Part shown: positions 1 to 7,185 of the stretch, piece after piece
Layout of the letters: each line of letters opens with the position of its first letter
Numbering within the stretch: position 1 is the first letter of the stretch
Assembly (NCBI GenBank): GCA_963791425.1
Contig: CAWBSE010000003.1
Span: 682,001 to 746,000, forward strand
Origin: DATBLE01 sp963791425
GTDB taxonomy: Bacteria; Actinomycetota; Thermoleophilia; Gaiellales; Gaiellaceae
Length of the DNA stretch: 64,000 nt
Reading direction: 5' to 3'
Made by a program: the position numbers and the translations under genes
Notes under the pieces: model-generated
Databases searched by the model: none
Told to the model about the DNA's origin: nothing
The model's input: only the letters and a program-made list of their open reading frames with translations

Positions 1-485
1 TGCTCGAAATCGGATGTCTCCTGGTCGGCGCTTGCCCCGTAGCGCGCCGCGAGCTCCGACACCGGGTAGTGCAGTTCCTCGTGCGCCAATCGTGCGCCGA
101 TCATCAGGATCGCGCAGGGCGCATCGCCGGCGCCGACGAAGATGTGGTGGGTGCCTGGAGGACAGTGGACGAAGTCCCAGGGCCCGAGAAGCCGCTCCTC
201 ACCCTCGACGAGCAGCGTGCACTCGCCCGAAAGCACGAGGAAGTCCTCCTGCTGGTTCTCGGAGTGGTAGATGCCGTTCGGCTGGCCCGGTTCCAGGACG
301 CGGACCTTGACGCCGACCTGTGGGAACGAGAACTCCCGGCTTTCGAACCGGCAGTCCGAACCAGGCGGCTTGTTCTCGCTGTTCTCCGCAGTCGTCCACT
401 GCGCGTCGCGCACGTTCACGACGAACCAGCCTTCGCCCGCGGGAGCGAAACCAGAACCGGCGTCCCGGAGGGGAGCCTCAGGCAT
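1..485 (-). CDS. Cupin-domain protein, cut by the window edge
   Basis: The reading frame opens with ATG at 485 and runs off the left edge, so only about 161 codons are seen. It parallels the upstream gene (478-1038) almost residue for residue: a WFVVNVRDA start, a VLEPGQ-x-x-x-x-YHSEN strand carrying a metal-site His, an ELVLSGECTLLVEGEE-like turn (here FLVLSGECTLLVE), and GTHHIFVGAG before a C-terminal ELAARYGAS helix. These are single-barrel cupins of unknown substrate. The start lies 8 bases inside the upstream gene, so the two are probably translated together. The pair looks like a tandem duplication. Confident as a cupin; function unknown. Confidence 0.8.
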   Translation of the reverse strand, partial: MPEAPLRDAGSGFAPAGEGWFVVNVRDAQWTTAENSENKPPGSDCRFESREFSFPQVGVKVRVLEPGQPNGIYHSENQQEDFLVLSGECTLLVEGEERLLGPWDFVHCPPGTHHIFVGAGDAPCAILMIGARLAHEELHYPVSELAARYGASADQETSDFE

Positions 486-1038
486 CAGGCATCTCCACCC
501 AGGGCAGACGAGCCCAGCTCGGCGGCCGCCCTCGCTGGAACCGTTCGACCGTCGCGTACGCCTGCCTCCAGTCGGAGGTCTCCTCCGCCACGCTCGCGCC
601 GTGGCGCGCCGCGAGCTCCGACGCCGGGTACTTCACTTCAGGGCCTGTGCGCGAACCGGCCATGAGGATCGCGCAGGGCTCCTCGCCCGCTCCCACGAAG
701 GCGTGCTCGGTCCACGGCGGAGAGTGGAAGAAGTCCCAGGGGCGCAGGCGTCGCTCCTCGTTCTCGACGAGCAGCGTGCACTCGCCTGAAAGGACGAGGA
801 ACCCCTCCTGGTTCGATTCGGCGTGGTAGAGGACGGTCTGCCCGGGCTCGAGGACGGTGACGTTGATCCCGAGCTGGGAGAACTCGACCGGCGGGTCGCC
901 GTACTCGTTCTCGAAGGCGCACCTCGCGCCCCTCGTCTCCGCGAACCACCACTCGGCGTCGCGCACGTTGACGACGAACCAGCCCTGGGTGACCTGCGTG
1001 AGCCCCGATCCGGAGTTCTCTAGCTGTGCTTCGGGCAC
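478..1038 (-). CDS. Cupin-domain protein
   Basis: A 186-residue single-domain cupin. Visible landmarks are WFVVNVRDAEW near the N-terminus, VLEPGQTVLYHAES with the first cupin-motif His, GFLVLSGECTLLVENEE, and PWTEHAFVGAGEEP with the second-motif His. I chose the GTG at 1038 because the upstream in-frame codons are unlike the neighbouring paralogue; a GAGAAT hexamer 7 bases before that GTG could be a -10 element of a leaderless message. Its last 8 bases overlap the start of the second cupin. Such proteins are often isomerases, dioxygenases or sugar epimerases, but nothing here identifies the substrate. Confidence 0.8.
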   Translation of the reverse strand: MPEAQLENSGSGLTQVTQGWFVVNVRDAEWWFAETRGARCAFENEYGDPPVEFSQLGINVTVLEPGQTVLYHAESNQEGFLVLSGECTLLVENEERRLRPWDFFHSPPWTEHAFVGAGEEPCAILMAGSRTGPEVKYPASELAARHGASVAEETSDWRQAYATVERFQRGRPPSWARLPWVEMPDA

Positions 1039-1175
1039 GGACGCGATTCTCGCACCTCGGTGGGCCGATGTTCGAGAATCACGCTTGACGGTCGCCCAGG
1101 CAGAGAGCGATGAATTACGGGTCGCCGAGCGGTCGTATCCCAGAACACCCTCGACCGACAACCTCTGGAGGCAGC

Positions 1176-1835
1176 ATGAGGCTTCTTCTCACGTCCGCAG
1201 GCATCAAGAACCCGAGCATCCACGCCGCGCTGGTCGACCTACTGGGCAAACCGGTCGCCGAGTGCGATGCCCTCTGCATTCCCACCGCGTCGTACGGGCA
1301 CCCCATGAGCGGTCCCGGTTCGGCCTGGCGTTTCATCGCCGGACAGGCCTCGACACCCATGTGCGAGCTCGGCTGGAAGTCGCTCGGAGTGCTGGAGCTC
1401 ACTGCGCTCCCCAGCATCGGTGAAGAGCGCTGGGTCCCCTGGGTCCGAGAGGCAGACGTCCTGCTGGTGAACGGTGGCGACGCGCTGTACCTGTGCCACT
1501 GGATGCGGGAGTCCGGGCTGGCGGATCTCTTGCCGTCGCTGGGCGAGACGGTCTGGGTAGGGCTGAGCGGCGGGAGCATGGTGATGACCCCCCGTATCGG
1601 GGAGGACTTCGTCCAGTGGAAGCCGCCCGCCGGAGGCGACAGCACGCTGGGGATCGTCGACTTCTCGATCTTTCCGCACCTGGGGTACTCGGAGAACACC
1701 ATGGACGCCGCAGAGGGATGGGCGGCCACCCTTGGGGGCCCGGCGTACGCGATCGACGACGAGACCGCCATCAGGGTGACCGACGGTACCGTCGAAGTCG
1801 TCTCCGAGGGGCACTGGAGACTGTTCACCCCCTGA
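1176..1835 (+). CDS. Peptidase E-like (family S51) serine peptidase
   Basis: A 219-residue protein related to dipeptidase E and cyanophycinase. It has an N-terminal LLLTSAGIKN strand, VLLVNGGDALYL in the middle (the conserved GG-x-T/D nucleotide-fold turn), and GLSGGSMVM, which carries the nucleophile serine of the G-x-S-x-G elbow; a later His in FPHLGYSEN fits the family. A longer in-frame extension to 1110 exists, but the ATG at 1176 follows a GGAGG-type ribosome site and starts exactly where the family begins. Family members cleave Asp-X dipeptides in the cytoplasm. The substrate here is unproven. Confidence 0.85.
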   Translation: MRLLLTSAGIKNPSIHAALVDLLGKPVAECDALCIPTASYGHPMSGPGSAWRFIAGQASTPMCELGWKSLGVLELTALPSIGEERWVPWVREADVLLVNGGDALYLCHWMRESGLADLLPSLGETVWVGLSGGSMVMTPRIGEDFVQWKPPAGGDSTLGIVDFSIFPHLGYSENTMDAAEGWAATLGGPAYAIDDETAIRVTDGTVEVVSEGHWRLFTP

Positions 1836-1958
1836 TGCTTGCCTGGTCAGGCGTTCGCGAATGTAAGGTGGGGCGCTACCGTCGCCTTGCCATCCATGGA
1901 TGAGGGGTCAATGGGGCGGATCGCTTCGCTTGCTGCCCGAGGGGAAGGGGTTTCAAGG

Positions 1959-2654
1959 GTGTCTCTAGACCAGAAGAGGGCGCGTTGGTTCGGCGTGCTC
2001 TACCTCATCACGTTCGTCACGTCGATCCCGGCCCTGCTGCTTTATGAGCCTGCGCTCCGACATCCAGCCGGTTTCGTCGCGGGCTCGGGGAACGTCAACA
2101 AGATCTACCTCGCCGCACTGTTGGAGCTGCTGCTCATCATCGCGAACATCGGAACCGCAGTCGTGATCGTCCCGATCATGCGGCGGCAGTTCGAAGAGCT
2201 GTCGATCGGTTACGTGACGGCGAGGATCATCGAGTGCACGTTCATCCTCGTCGGCATCGTCGCGATGCTCGGGCTCGCCACATTGCAACAAGAGCCCGCG
2301 GGCGCCGCCGAAGGCACGGTCGCGTACACGCTTGCGGCGATCAAGGACTGGACGTTCCTGCTGGGGCCGGGCTGGGTGGTCGGCTGGGGGAACGGGTTGA
2401 TTCTCGGTTACATGATGTACCGCACGCAGCTCGTGCCGCGGGCGTGGACGTGGCTCGGTCTGATCGGCGGCCCGCTGATCATCATCTCCGGAACGGCTGT
2501 GATGTTCAGCGGAAACCATCCGAGCAGCACGCTGCGCTCGTTCCAGGGCCTGGCGACGATCCCGGAGGCCGCGTGGGAGCTCTTCCTCGGCGTCTACTGC
2601 ACCATCTGGGGTTTCAGGCGCGTTGCCCCGATCCTTTCCGCGAACGCCAGTTGA
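1959..2654 (+). CDS. DUF4386 family integral membrane protein
   Basis: About 231 residues with six likely membrane helices. It opens with a SLDQKRARWFGVLYLITF segment typical of DUF4386 proteins, followed by helices around ALLELLLIIANIGTAVVIVP, FILVGIVAMLGLA, WVVGWGNGLILGYMMY, WLGLIGGPLIIISG and a final ELFLGVYCTIWGF. The GTG at 1959 gives the family-like start and has a purine-rich GGGGAAGGGG site upstream; in-frame ATGs at 1911 and 1839 would add unconserved residues. The function of the family is not known. A hairpin at 2700-2729 probably ends this transcript. Confidence 0.8.
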   Translation: MSLDQKRARWFGVLYLITFVTSIPALLLYEPALRHPAGFVAGSGNVNKIYLAALLELLLIIANIGTAVVIVPIMRRQFEELSIGYVTARIIECTFILVGIVAMLGLATLQQEPAGAAEGTVAYTLAAIKDWTFLLGPGWVVGWGNGLILGYMMYRTQLVPRAWTWLGLIGGPLIIISGTAVMFSGNHPSSTLRSFQGLATIPEAAWELFLGVYCTIWGFRRVAPILSANAS

Positions 2655-2699
2655 CGACTGTGCCCGCCGGAGCACCGACCTGACGAAGCGCCTACGCGC

Positions 2700-2729
2700 G
2701 GGGGAGGCAGCCACTCGATCGCCTCCCCC
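2700..2729 (+). terminator. Hairpin, likely terminator
   Basis: Nine-base arms (GGGGGAGGC and GCCTCCCCC) flank a 12-base loop, 46 bases after the DUF4386 stop codon. There is no T-run, so termination is inferred from position and stem strength. Confidence 0.5.
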
Positions 2730-2853
2730 GGGCGGTCGTCGGCTGACGGATTCGCGGCGATCATTTCCGGTCTGCGCGAGTGTTCAGGAATGTCCCTTGA
2801 ACTGCCGCGGCTAGCCGAACGCCACCCGCCTGCTCTTCGTTTGCGCTCCCGCT

Positions 2854-3060
2854 TCAGGCGACGGCGCGGCTCCGGTCCGAGACGAGATAGGCGACCAGCA
2901 ACGCAAGCGGGAAGCAGATCAGGCTGAAGATGAAGTACAAGAAGAAGCTGTGCCCTTTCCTGCCGGCAACTCGCGCAGGCCAGAAGGCGATTGCGACCCA
3001 GAGGATGAAGAGCAGGATCCCTCCGAGCCACCAGCCCGTCGATGAAGCTAGTAGCGGCAT
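2854..3060 (-). CDS. Small two-helix membrane protein
   Basis: A 68-residue protein with two hydrophobic segments: WWLGGILLFILWVAIAFW, a short basic link (RVAGRKGHS), then FFLYFIFSLICFPLALLVAYLV and an Arg-rich tail. It starts with ATG at 3060 after a clear GAGGAGG ribosome site. It resembles the many short phospholipase-D-nuclease-like or superinfection-immunity-like membrane proteins, but the family cannot be named safely. It is transcribed away from its neighbours and appears to be a single-gene unit. Confidence 0.7.
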   Translation of the reverse strand: MPLLASSTGWWLGGILLFILWVAIAFWPARVAGRKGHSFFLYFIFSLICFPLALLVAYLVSDRSRAVA

Positions 3061-3289
3061 ATTCGACCTCCTCTCAGGCGTTAGGGGCAGCAGGCAGCAG
3101 GCGTCATCATGAGCTTAGCCGAGTTGCACCGGCCAGACACGGGCGCGAGGCGGCGGTTCCCCTCCTCGCGGGTTCCACGCTCTCCGGAAGCTCCTCTCCT
3201 GCGACGAAGCCAAGTCCCGCGCACGCGGGTGGTCGGCTGGCGATACGCTTCATCGACGAAACTCGGACTCGTGACGAAGGGGGAAGGTC

Positions 3290-3526
3290 ATGAAGAAGTT
3301 CATCGTCTTGCTCGTCGCGGCCATCGCCGCAAGCGCCGCCGCCGCGTTCTTCTTGCGGAGGAAGGAGGCGTCCGAGTTGCTCGACTCTGCATGGGACACA
3401 GCGTCCTCATGGGGTGACGCAGCAGCCGACAAGGCAGAGGAGGTCGCGGGCACGGTCGCCCAGGCGGCTGACGGTGCCGCCGGCGCCGCCCGCGATGTTA
3501 CAAAGGCCAAGGAAGCCGCCGACTAG
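3290..3526 (+). CDS. Small membrane-anchored Ala-rich protein
   Basis: A 78-residue protein with a basic start (MKKF), one hydrophobic segment (IVLLVAAIAASAAAAFFL) and an RRK stop-transfer, then a charged, alanine-rich helix with alternating acidic and basic residues that could be amphipathic. It starts with ATG at 3290 behind an AAGG ribosome site. The layout is like DUF-type YtxH stress proteins, but the similarity is only in composition. It faces the 88-residue gene at 3582-3848 across a shared hairpin. Confidence 0.65.
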   Translation: MKKFIVLLVAAIAASAAAAFFLRRKEASELLDSAWDTASSWGDAAADKAEEVAGTVAQAADGAAGAARDVTKAKEAAD

Positions 3527-3529
3527 CCG

Positions 3530-3546
3530 GGCGGCCAGAGGCCGCC
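3530..3546. terminator. Short hairpin between converging genes
   Basis: GGCGGCC and GGCCGCC arms with an AGA loop lie just after the stop at 3526 and before the converging gene that ends at 3582. It could serve both strands. There is no T-run. Confidence 0.4.
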
Positions 3547-3581
3547 TGCGCGAGCGTACTCTCGCCGAGCCCGGGCAGCGC

Positions 3582-3848
3582 CTAGCGGTACAGCTCGCCT
3601 AGCCGAGCGGCGTACCAGTCCTCCCACCGCTCCTGCGGGCCGGCGGCCGTGTAATCGCGGTCGAGCTGGACGAGCGCATGGACGAGGTGGCTTCGCACCG
3701 GCGCCGTGCCTAGGAGCTCCGGGAGCTCGGAGTGGCCGAGGAGCCAGTCCGCGTACCAGGAGGCCCAGTCCGGATCGTCGCCGTCGGTGATCCGGTAGAC
3801 GACGTGATGGGTCTCGGCGGCCTCGTGGAGGAGATCGGCGACGGTCAT
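3582..3848 (-). CDS. Conserved-looking hypothetical protein
   Basis: An 88-residue acidic, mostly helical protein rich in Trp, Tyr and His (for example DDPDWASWYADWLLG and ERWEDWYAARLGELYR). No signal peptide, membrane segment or metal motif is visible. It begins with ATG at 3848; a GATAGT hexamer ends 6 bases upstream, matching the leaderless pattern seen for other genes here. Codon use is like that of its neighbours, so I believe it is real, but I cannot give it a function. Confidence 0.65.
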   Translation of the reverse strand: MTVADLLHEAAETHHVVYRITDGDDPDWASWYADWLLGHSELPELLGTAPVRSHLVHALVQLDRDYTAAGPQERWEDWYAARLGELYR

Positions 3849-3907
3849 GCGCCAACTATCGCAGAGGGGCGCCCCGGTGAAGAGGAGCGCCCCTCAGATT
3901 CCGATCG

Positions 3908-4495
3908 TCACGCCGCCTGCGGGACGAGCCGCTCGAGGCGGGCCTTCTCGGTGGTGTAGGTCGGGCTGTAACCCATCGCCTTGCCGACCGGGGCGCCCAT
4001 CGCCAGGGCCGTCTTCTGCATCCAGGCGGGGATCACCGGGAGCTGGACGGTGTCGAAGTGCGCGTTCGCGATCACCGCGAGCCGGAAGGGGTTCGGCATG
4101 CCCTTCCTGTTCGTCTTGCCGTCGGCCGCCAGCGAGAACATCGTCTCGATCAGCGACTCGAACTGGAGCGCCGGGCGGATCTCGCACCGGAAGACGAGCT
4201 CGTCGTCGCCGGCGTTCCACCAGGTGTGCGCCTCGCCGGGCCAGACCTTGAGGGTCTCGCCCGGGCCGGTCTCGACCTTGCGCCCGGCGACCTTCGCGCC
4301 GAGCGTGCCCGAGACGACGCGGAAGGTCTCCCACTGGTTGGCGTGGACGTGGGCCGCGGCGACGGAGCCGCCGGGATCGGCGCTGAGCTCGATCACGACG
4401 CAGTCGCCGTCGGTCGAGGCCGCCGTCTCGATGAACGTCATGCGTTCACCGGTGACGGGGTTGTAGAGCGTCTGTCCTTGCTCGATCACTTCCAT
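3908..4495 (-). CDS. Cupin-domain protein
   Basis: A 195-residue protein with one cupin barrel in its first two thirds: AAAHVHANQWETFRVVSGTLG is cupin motif 1 (shown by HVHANQWE, with two His and a Glu) and GEAHTWWNAGDDEL is motif 2. The C-terminal third (NPFRLAVIANAHFD and beyond) is helical. The ATG at 4495 has a near-perfect AAGGAGG site; the 83 extra in-frame codons upstream are low-quality sequence and are excluded. Unlike the pair at the left edge it is a single gene. It may bind a small acidic ligand through a metal; no substrate is indicated. Confidence 0.8.
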   Translation of the reverse strand: MEVIEQGQTLYNPVTGERMTFIETAASTDGDCVVIELSADPGGSVAAAHVHANQWETFRVVSGTLGAKVAGRKVETGPGETLKVWPGEAHTWWNAGDDELVFRCEIRPALQFESLIETMFSLAADGKTNRKGMPNPFRLAVIANAHFDTVQLPVIPAWMQKTALAMGAPVGKAMGYSPTYTTEKARLERLVPQAA

Positions 4496-4639
4496 CTCCT
4501 CCTTGCGTTGTTGTCGAACCTGACGCATGGAAGATCGCTCGGCGCGGCCGCCGCGAGAATCGCGCTGGCAGGCGTCTCGCGGTGCGGCTGTCCCCACTAC
4601 CGCCGGTGCGCCGTCCCCTACCGTCCCTAGCATCGGCGC

Positions 4640-4750
4640 ATGCGGCTGGGTGCGGCCGTCGCCGTCGCAGTGTTCGTCGTGCTCGCCGCCGGATGCGGCG
4701 GCAAGAGCAGCGCGCGTCGCCGCGCCCGGGGGCCCCGCGGCCACGGCTAA
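4640..4750 (+). pseudogene. Lipoprotein signal peptide with no mature protein (remnant)
   Basis: An ATG frame encodes MRLGAAVAVAVFVVLAAGCGG, shown here as a basic start, a hydrophobic core and the lipobox LAAGC, then about 15 Arg/Gly-rich residues and a stop. This is a textbook lipoprotein leader, but the protein ends after 36 residues, so it is probably what is left of a truncated lipoprotein gene. A frameshift into the next frame gives nothing recognisable. It could alternatively be a very short lipopeptide. Confidence 0.4.
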
Positions 4751-4764
4751 TTCACATCAAGCCT

Positions 4765-5709
4765 CTAGCGGAGCAGGAACCCCTCGCCGAGCTCGTCGGC
4801 CGGATCGAGGGTGAATTCGTGGCGACCGGTGCGGTGCGCGGTGCCCTCGACCTCGGTAATGACCCCACCCGGCGTCTCCTCGACGACCCTGCCGGTGAAC
4901 TCGCTGCCGACGATGCTCAGGTGGCGGAGCGGCTCGCCCGTCGCGAGACGGCCCTCGTCGTGGAGAAGCGCGAGCCGCGCTGAGGTTCCGCTGCCGCAGG
5001 GTGAGCGGTCGACCTCGCCGTCGGCGAAGACCGTGACGTTGCGCTGCGTGAGCGGATCGCCCGCCTCCTCCTGCCAGAAGATCACGCCGTACACGTCGCG
5101 AAGCTCCGGCTCGTCGGGATGGACGATCTCCTGCCCCGCCTCCAGGTCGGCCTTGATCGCGCGGCCGAGCTCGATCAGGCGCGGCAGCTCCGCCGGCTCG
5201 ACGCGCTCCTCCGCCGACGCATAGAAGGCGCCGCCGAAGGCGACATCGACCTCACGCCCGGCGGCCGGAAGGCCGCGGGCGTGCACGAACGACGGGACGT
5301 TGCGGAAACGCACCGACGCAACCCGGCCGTCCTCGACGCGGGCGACCGCGTGCAGCCGCCCCGACGGAACGTCGACGACGACCTCGGGGCCTTCGACGAG
5401 GCCGGAGTCGATCGCCCACGTGACGAGCGCGATCGTCCCGTGCCCGCAGGCGGTCGAGTACCCCGCGTTGTGGAAGAAGACGACCCCCAGATCGGCGCCC
5501 TCGTCGTTCGGCTCGGTGACGAAGCAGCCGTACATGTCGGCGTGACCGCGCGGCTCGAAGACGAGCAGCCGCCGGACATGGTCGAGTTGCTCGAGCGCGT
5601 GGCGGCGCTTGTCGAGGATCGTCGCGCCCGCCAGCGGTGGCACGCCGCCGGTGATGATCCGGAAGGGCTCGCCGCCGGTGTGGTAGTCGACCGTCTCGAC
5701 CGGGTTCAA
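4765..5709 (-). CDS. Proline racemase / 4-hydroxyproline 2-epimerase family protein
   Basis: A 314-residue enzyme of the proline racemase fold. Both catalytic cysteines are present: C88 in STACGHGTIA and C238 in RSPCGSGTSA. This favours racemase or epimerase activity over the related trans-3-hydroxyproline dehydratases, which replace one cysteine. The start is TTG at 5709, overlapping the stop of the enoyl-CoA hydratase gene as TTGA; the protein then begins NPVETVDYHTGGEP, exactly where the family begins. It interconverts L- and D-forms of proline or hydroxyproline in the cytoplasm. The exact substrate cannot be told from sequence alone. Confidence 0.88.
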   Translation of the reverse strand: MNPVETVDYHTGGEPFRIITGGVPPLAGATILDKRRHALEQLDHVRRLLVFEPRGHADMYGCFVTEPNDEGADLGVVFFHNAGYSTACGHGTIALVTWAIDSGLVEGPEVVVDVPSGRLHAVARVEDGRVASVRFRNVPSFVHARGLPAAGREVDVAFGGAFYASAEERVEPAELPRLIELGRAIKADLEAGQEIVHPDEPELRDVYGVIFWQEEAGDPLTQRNVTVFADGEVDRSPCGSGTSARLALLHDEGRLATGEPLRHLSIVGSEFTGRVVEETPGGVITEVEGTAHRTGRHEFTLDPADELGEGFLLR

Positions 5710-6476
5710 CGGCCGGTGAAGTTCGGCGGGCGCTTCTCGAGGAACGCCGTCACGCCCTCGGCGAAGTCCGCCGTCTTCGTCGCCTCGGTCTGCAGCTCGC
5801 CCTCGAACGCGAGCTGCTCGTCGAGCGTCGCGTTCTGAGCGTGGTCGAACAGGCGCTTCGACATCCCGATGCCGCGCGTCGGCCGCGCTGCATAGTCGGC
5901 TGCGAGCTCGGCGGCGCGGGCGGCGAGCCCGTCGGCCTCGACGACCTCGTCGACCAGCCCCCACGCGAGCGCCTCCGGCGCGGACAGCTTCCGGTTCGAG
6001 CTCATCCACGTGAACGCACGCGACGGGCCGAGCAGGCGCGTGAGGAACCACGAGCCGCCCGAGTCGGGAACCAGGCCGATCCCGATGAACCCGGGCACGA
6101 AGGCGGCGTTGTCGGCGGCGATGCGGTAGTCGCACACGCACGCCAGCGAGAGCCCGGCGCCGGCGGCGGCGCCGTTGACGGCAGCGATCACCGGCTTCTC
6201 CAGCGCGCGGATCGCGCGGACGTTCGGGTGGTACGTCGCCTCCAGGTGCTCGCCGACATCGTGGTCGAGCTCCCGGAACTCGCCGAGGTCCTGGCCGGCG
6301 CAGAAGCCCTTGCCCGCGCCGGTGATCACGACGGCGCGGATCTCGTCGCCGGCCGCCTCCTCGAGCGCCGCGTGCAGCGCGGCGTGCATCGAGGTGGTGA
6401 AGGCGTTGTAGGAGTCCGGACGGTTGAGCGTGATCGTCAGGACGGCGCCGTCACGTGTGGTCTCGACATCTGCCAT
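5706..6476 (-). CDS. Enoyl-CoA hydratase/isomerase family protein (PaaG-like)
   Basis: A 256-residue crotonase-fold protein. The two oxyanion-hole strands are visible: GKGFCAGQDLGEFRE (about residues 63-77) and AVNGAAAGAGLSLAC, followed by GIGLVPDSGGSWFLTRLLG, where the Asp is a usual catalytic position in 2-(1,2-epoxy-1,2-dihydrophenyl)acetyl-CoA isomerase (PaaG). The open frame continues 100 codons upstream, but that part is a displaced LanC fragment. The ATG at 6476 begins the normal family N-terminus and has TAGGGT 7 bases before it. It is translationally coupled to the racemase gene downstream. Confidence 0.88.
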   Translation of the reverse strand: MADVETTRDGAVLTITLNRPDSYNAFTTSMHAALHAALEEAAGDEIRAVVITGAGKGFCAGQDLGEFRELDHDVGEHLEATYHPNVRAIRALEKPVIAAVNGAAAGAGLSLACVCDYRIAADNAAFVPGFIGIGLVPDSGGSWFLTRLLGPSRAFTWMSSNRKLSAPEALAWGLVDEVVEADGLAARAAELAADYAARPTRGIGMSKRLFDHAQNATLDEQLAFEGELQTEATKTADFAEGVTAFLEKRPPNFTGR

Positions 6477-6483
6477 CGCGCGG

Positions 6484-6489
6484 ACCCTA
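6484..6489 (-). promoter_or_regulatory. Putative -10 (TAGGGT) of a leaderless message
   Basis: On the minus strand TAGGGT is followed by 7 bases and the ATG at 6476. There is no ribosome site in between, so transcription would begin at or next to the start codon. Confidence 0.5.
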
Positions 6490-6527
6490 TCGTCCACCGG
6501 ATGCTGTGGGATCCGGACGCGCACGAG

Positions 6528-6776
6528 CCGCTCGCCGGTGCCGTGGATCGCGCGGGCCTGCGCGACCTGCCCGATCGCATGCGCGGCGAACCGGCGTGCG
6601 CGGTCGAGCCAGCGCTCGTCGCCAGTGCGCCGGAACAGCGTCAGGAACGCGTAGCCATTCCCTGCGGTTCCGTGGCAGAGGCCGGCCCCCTTCGCGATCG
6701 GACCCGCGCGCCACGTCAGCTCGCCTCCGGCCAGCGCGAGGTCCTCGTCGAGAACGTCGCCGAGCGAGGTGATCAT
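6528..6776 (-). pseudogene. LanC-like (lanthionine synthetase C family) fragment, inverted
   Basis: Read on the minus strand, 83 codons match the C-terminal part of a LanC-like protein: EDLALAGGELTWRAGP, GLCHGTAGNGYAFLTLFRR with the Cys-His zinc ligands, then DRARRFAAHAIGQVAQARA and HGTGER. The expected continuation (SLWTGDLGVALYLADC) is missing here but occurs on the opposite strand at 6785-6871. The first roughly 250 residues of the family are absent. Although this frame is open into the enoyl-CoA hydratase gene, I read that as chance: the fragment is a decayed gene with an internal inversion. Confidence 0.7.
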
Positions 6777-6784
6777 CCCCGGGG

Positions 6785-6871
6785 TGGCACAGCCTGTGGA
6801 CCGGCGACCTCGGAGTCGCCCTCTACCTCGCCGACTGCCTCGAGGGCGCGGGCGTGCTACCGCTGCCCTAA
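6785..6871 (+). pseudogene. LanC-like C-terminal end, original orientation
   Basis: Twenty-eight codons and a TAA encode the typical LanC-like C-terminus, beginning WHSLWTGDLGVALYLADC and ending in PLP. It has no start codon or ribosome site. It belongs directly after the HGTGER end of the inverted piece at 6528-6776; flipping that piece would restore a continuous reading frame. Its stop overlaps, on the other strand, the stop of the GerW-like gene (6868). Confidence 0.7.
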
Positions 6872-7185
6872 AGACGCCGAGCTAAGGACCAGATCGCCAG
6901 CGCGGCGATACCGGCGACCACCTGCCAGCCGATCGTCAGGCGTGCAACGTCGATCGCCGGCTTCCACGTGACCGTGCCGTCCTTGATCACGTAGGCGCCG
7001 ACCGGCCGAGCGCGTACGCCGAAGCCGCCGCCGCCGTTGTCCTCGTTGTCGCCTCCGCCGCCGCCGCCGCCTGAGACCGCGGCTGCCGGGATGACGACGA
7101 CACCGTCCTGCTCGACCGGGTCACCGTAGACGCGCCTCGCGGTCATCAGGTCGCGCGCGCCCTTCAGCAGCTCGTCGACGTTCAT
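6868..7185 (-). CDS. GerW/YtfJ-like spore-protein-family membrane protein
   Basis: A 105-residue protein. The first part (LLKGARDLMTARRVYGDPVEQDGVVVIPAAAVSGGGGGGG) has the layout of the YtfJ/GerW family: a short helix, a VYGDP turn, a strand VVVIP, a glycine run, then GVRARPVGAYVI and a lysine/tryptophan strand; a C-terminal hydrophobic helix (WQVVAGIAALAIWSL) would anchor it in the membrane. GerW is required for spore germination in Bacillus, but relatives are widespread in non-spore-formers. It overlaps the next gene (7182-8006) by 4 bases. Confidence 0.7.
   Translation of the reverse strand: MNVDELLKGARDLMTARRVYGDPVEQDGVVVIPAAAVSGGGGGGGDNEDNGGGGFGVRARPVGAYVIKDGTVTWKPAIDVARLTIGWQVVAGIAALAIWSLARRL

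Noticed and set aside
5706..6776. A LanC-like domain fused to enoyl-CoA hydratase
   Set aside because: The first part is only a displaced fragment of a LanC-like gene, the hydratase has its own start and -10 hexamer, and the missing end of the fragment is on the opposite strand.
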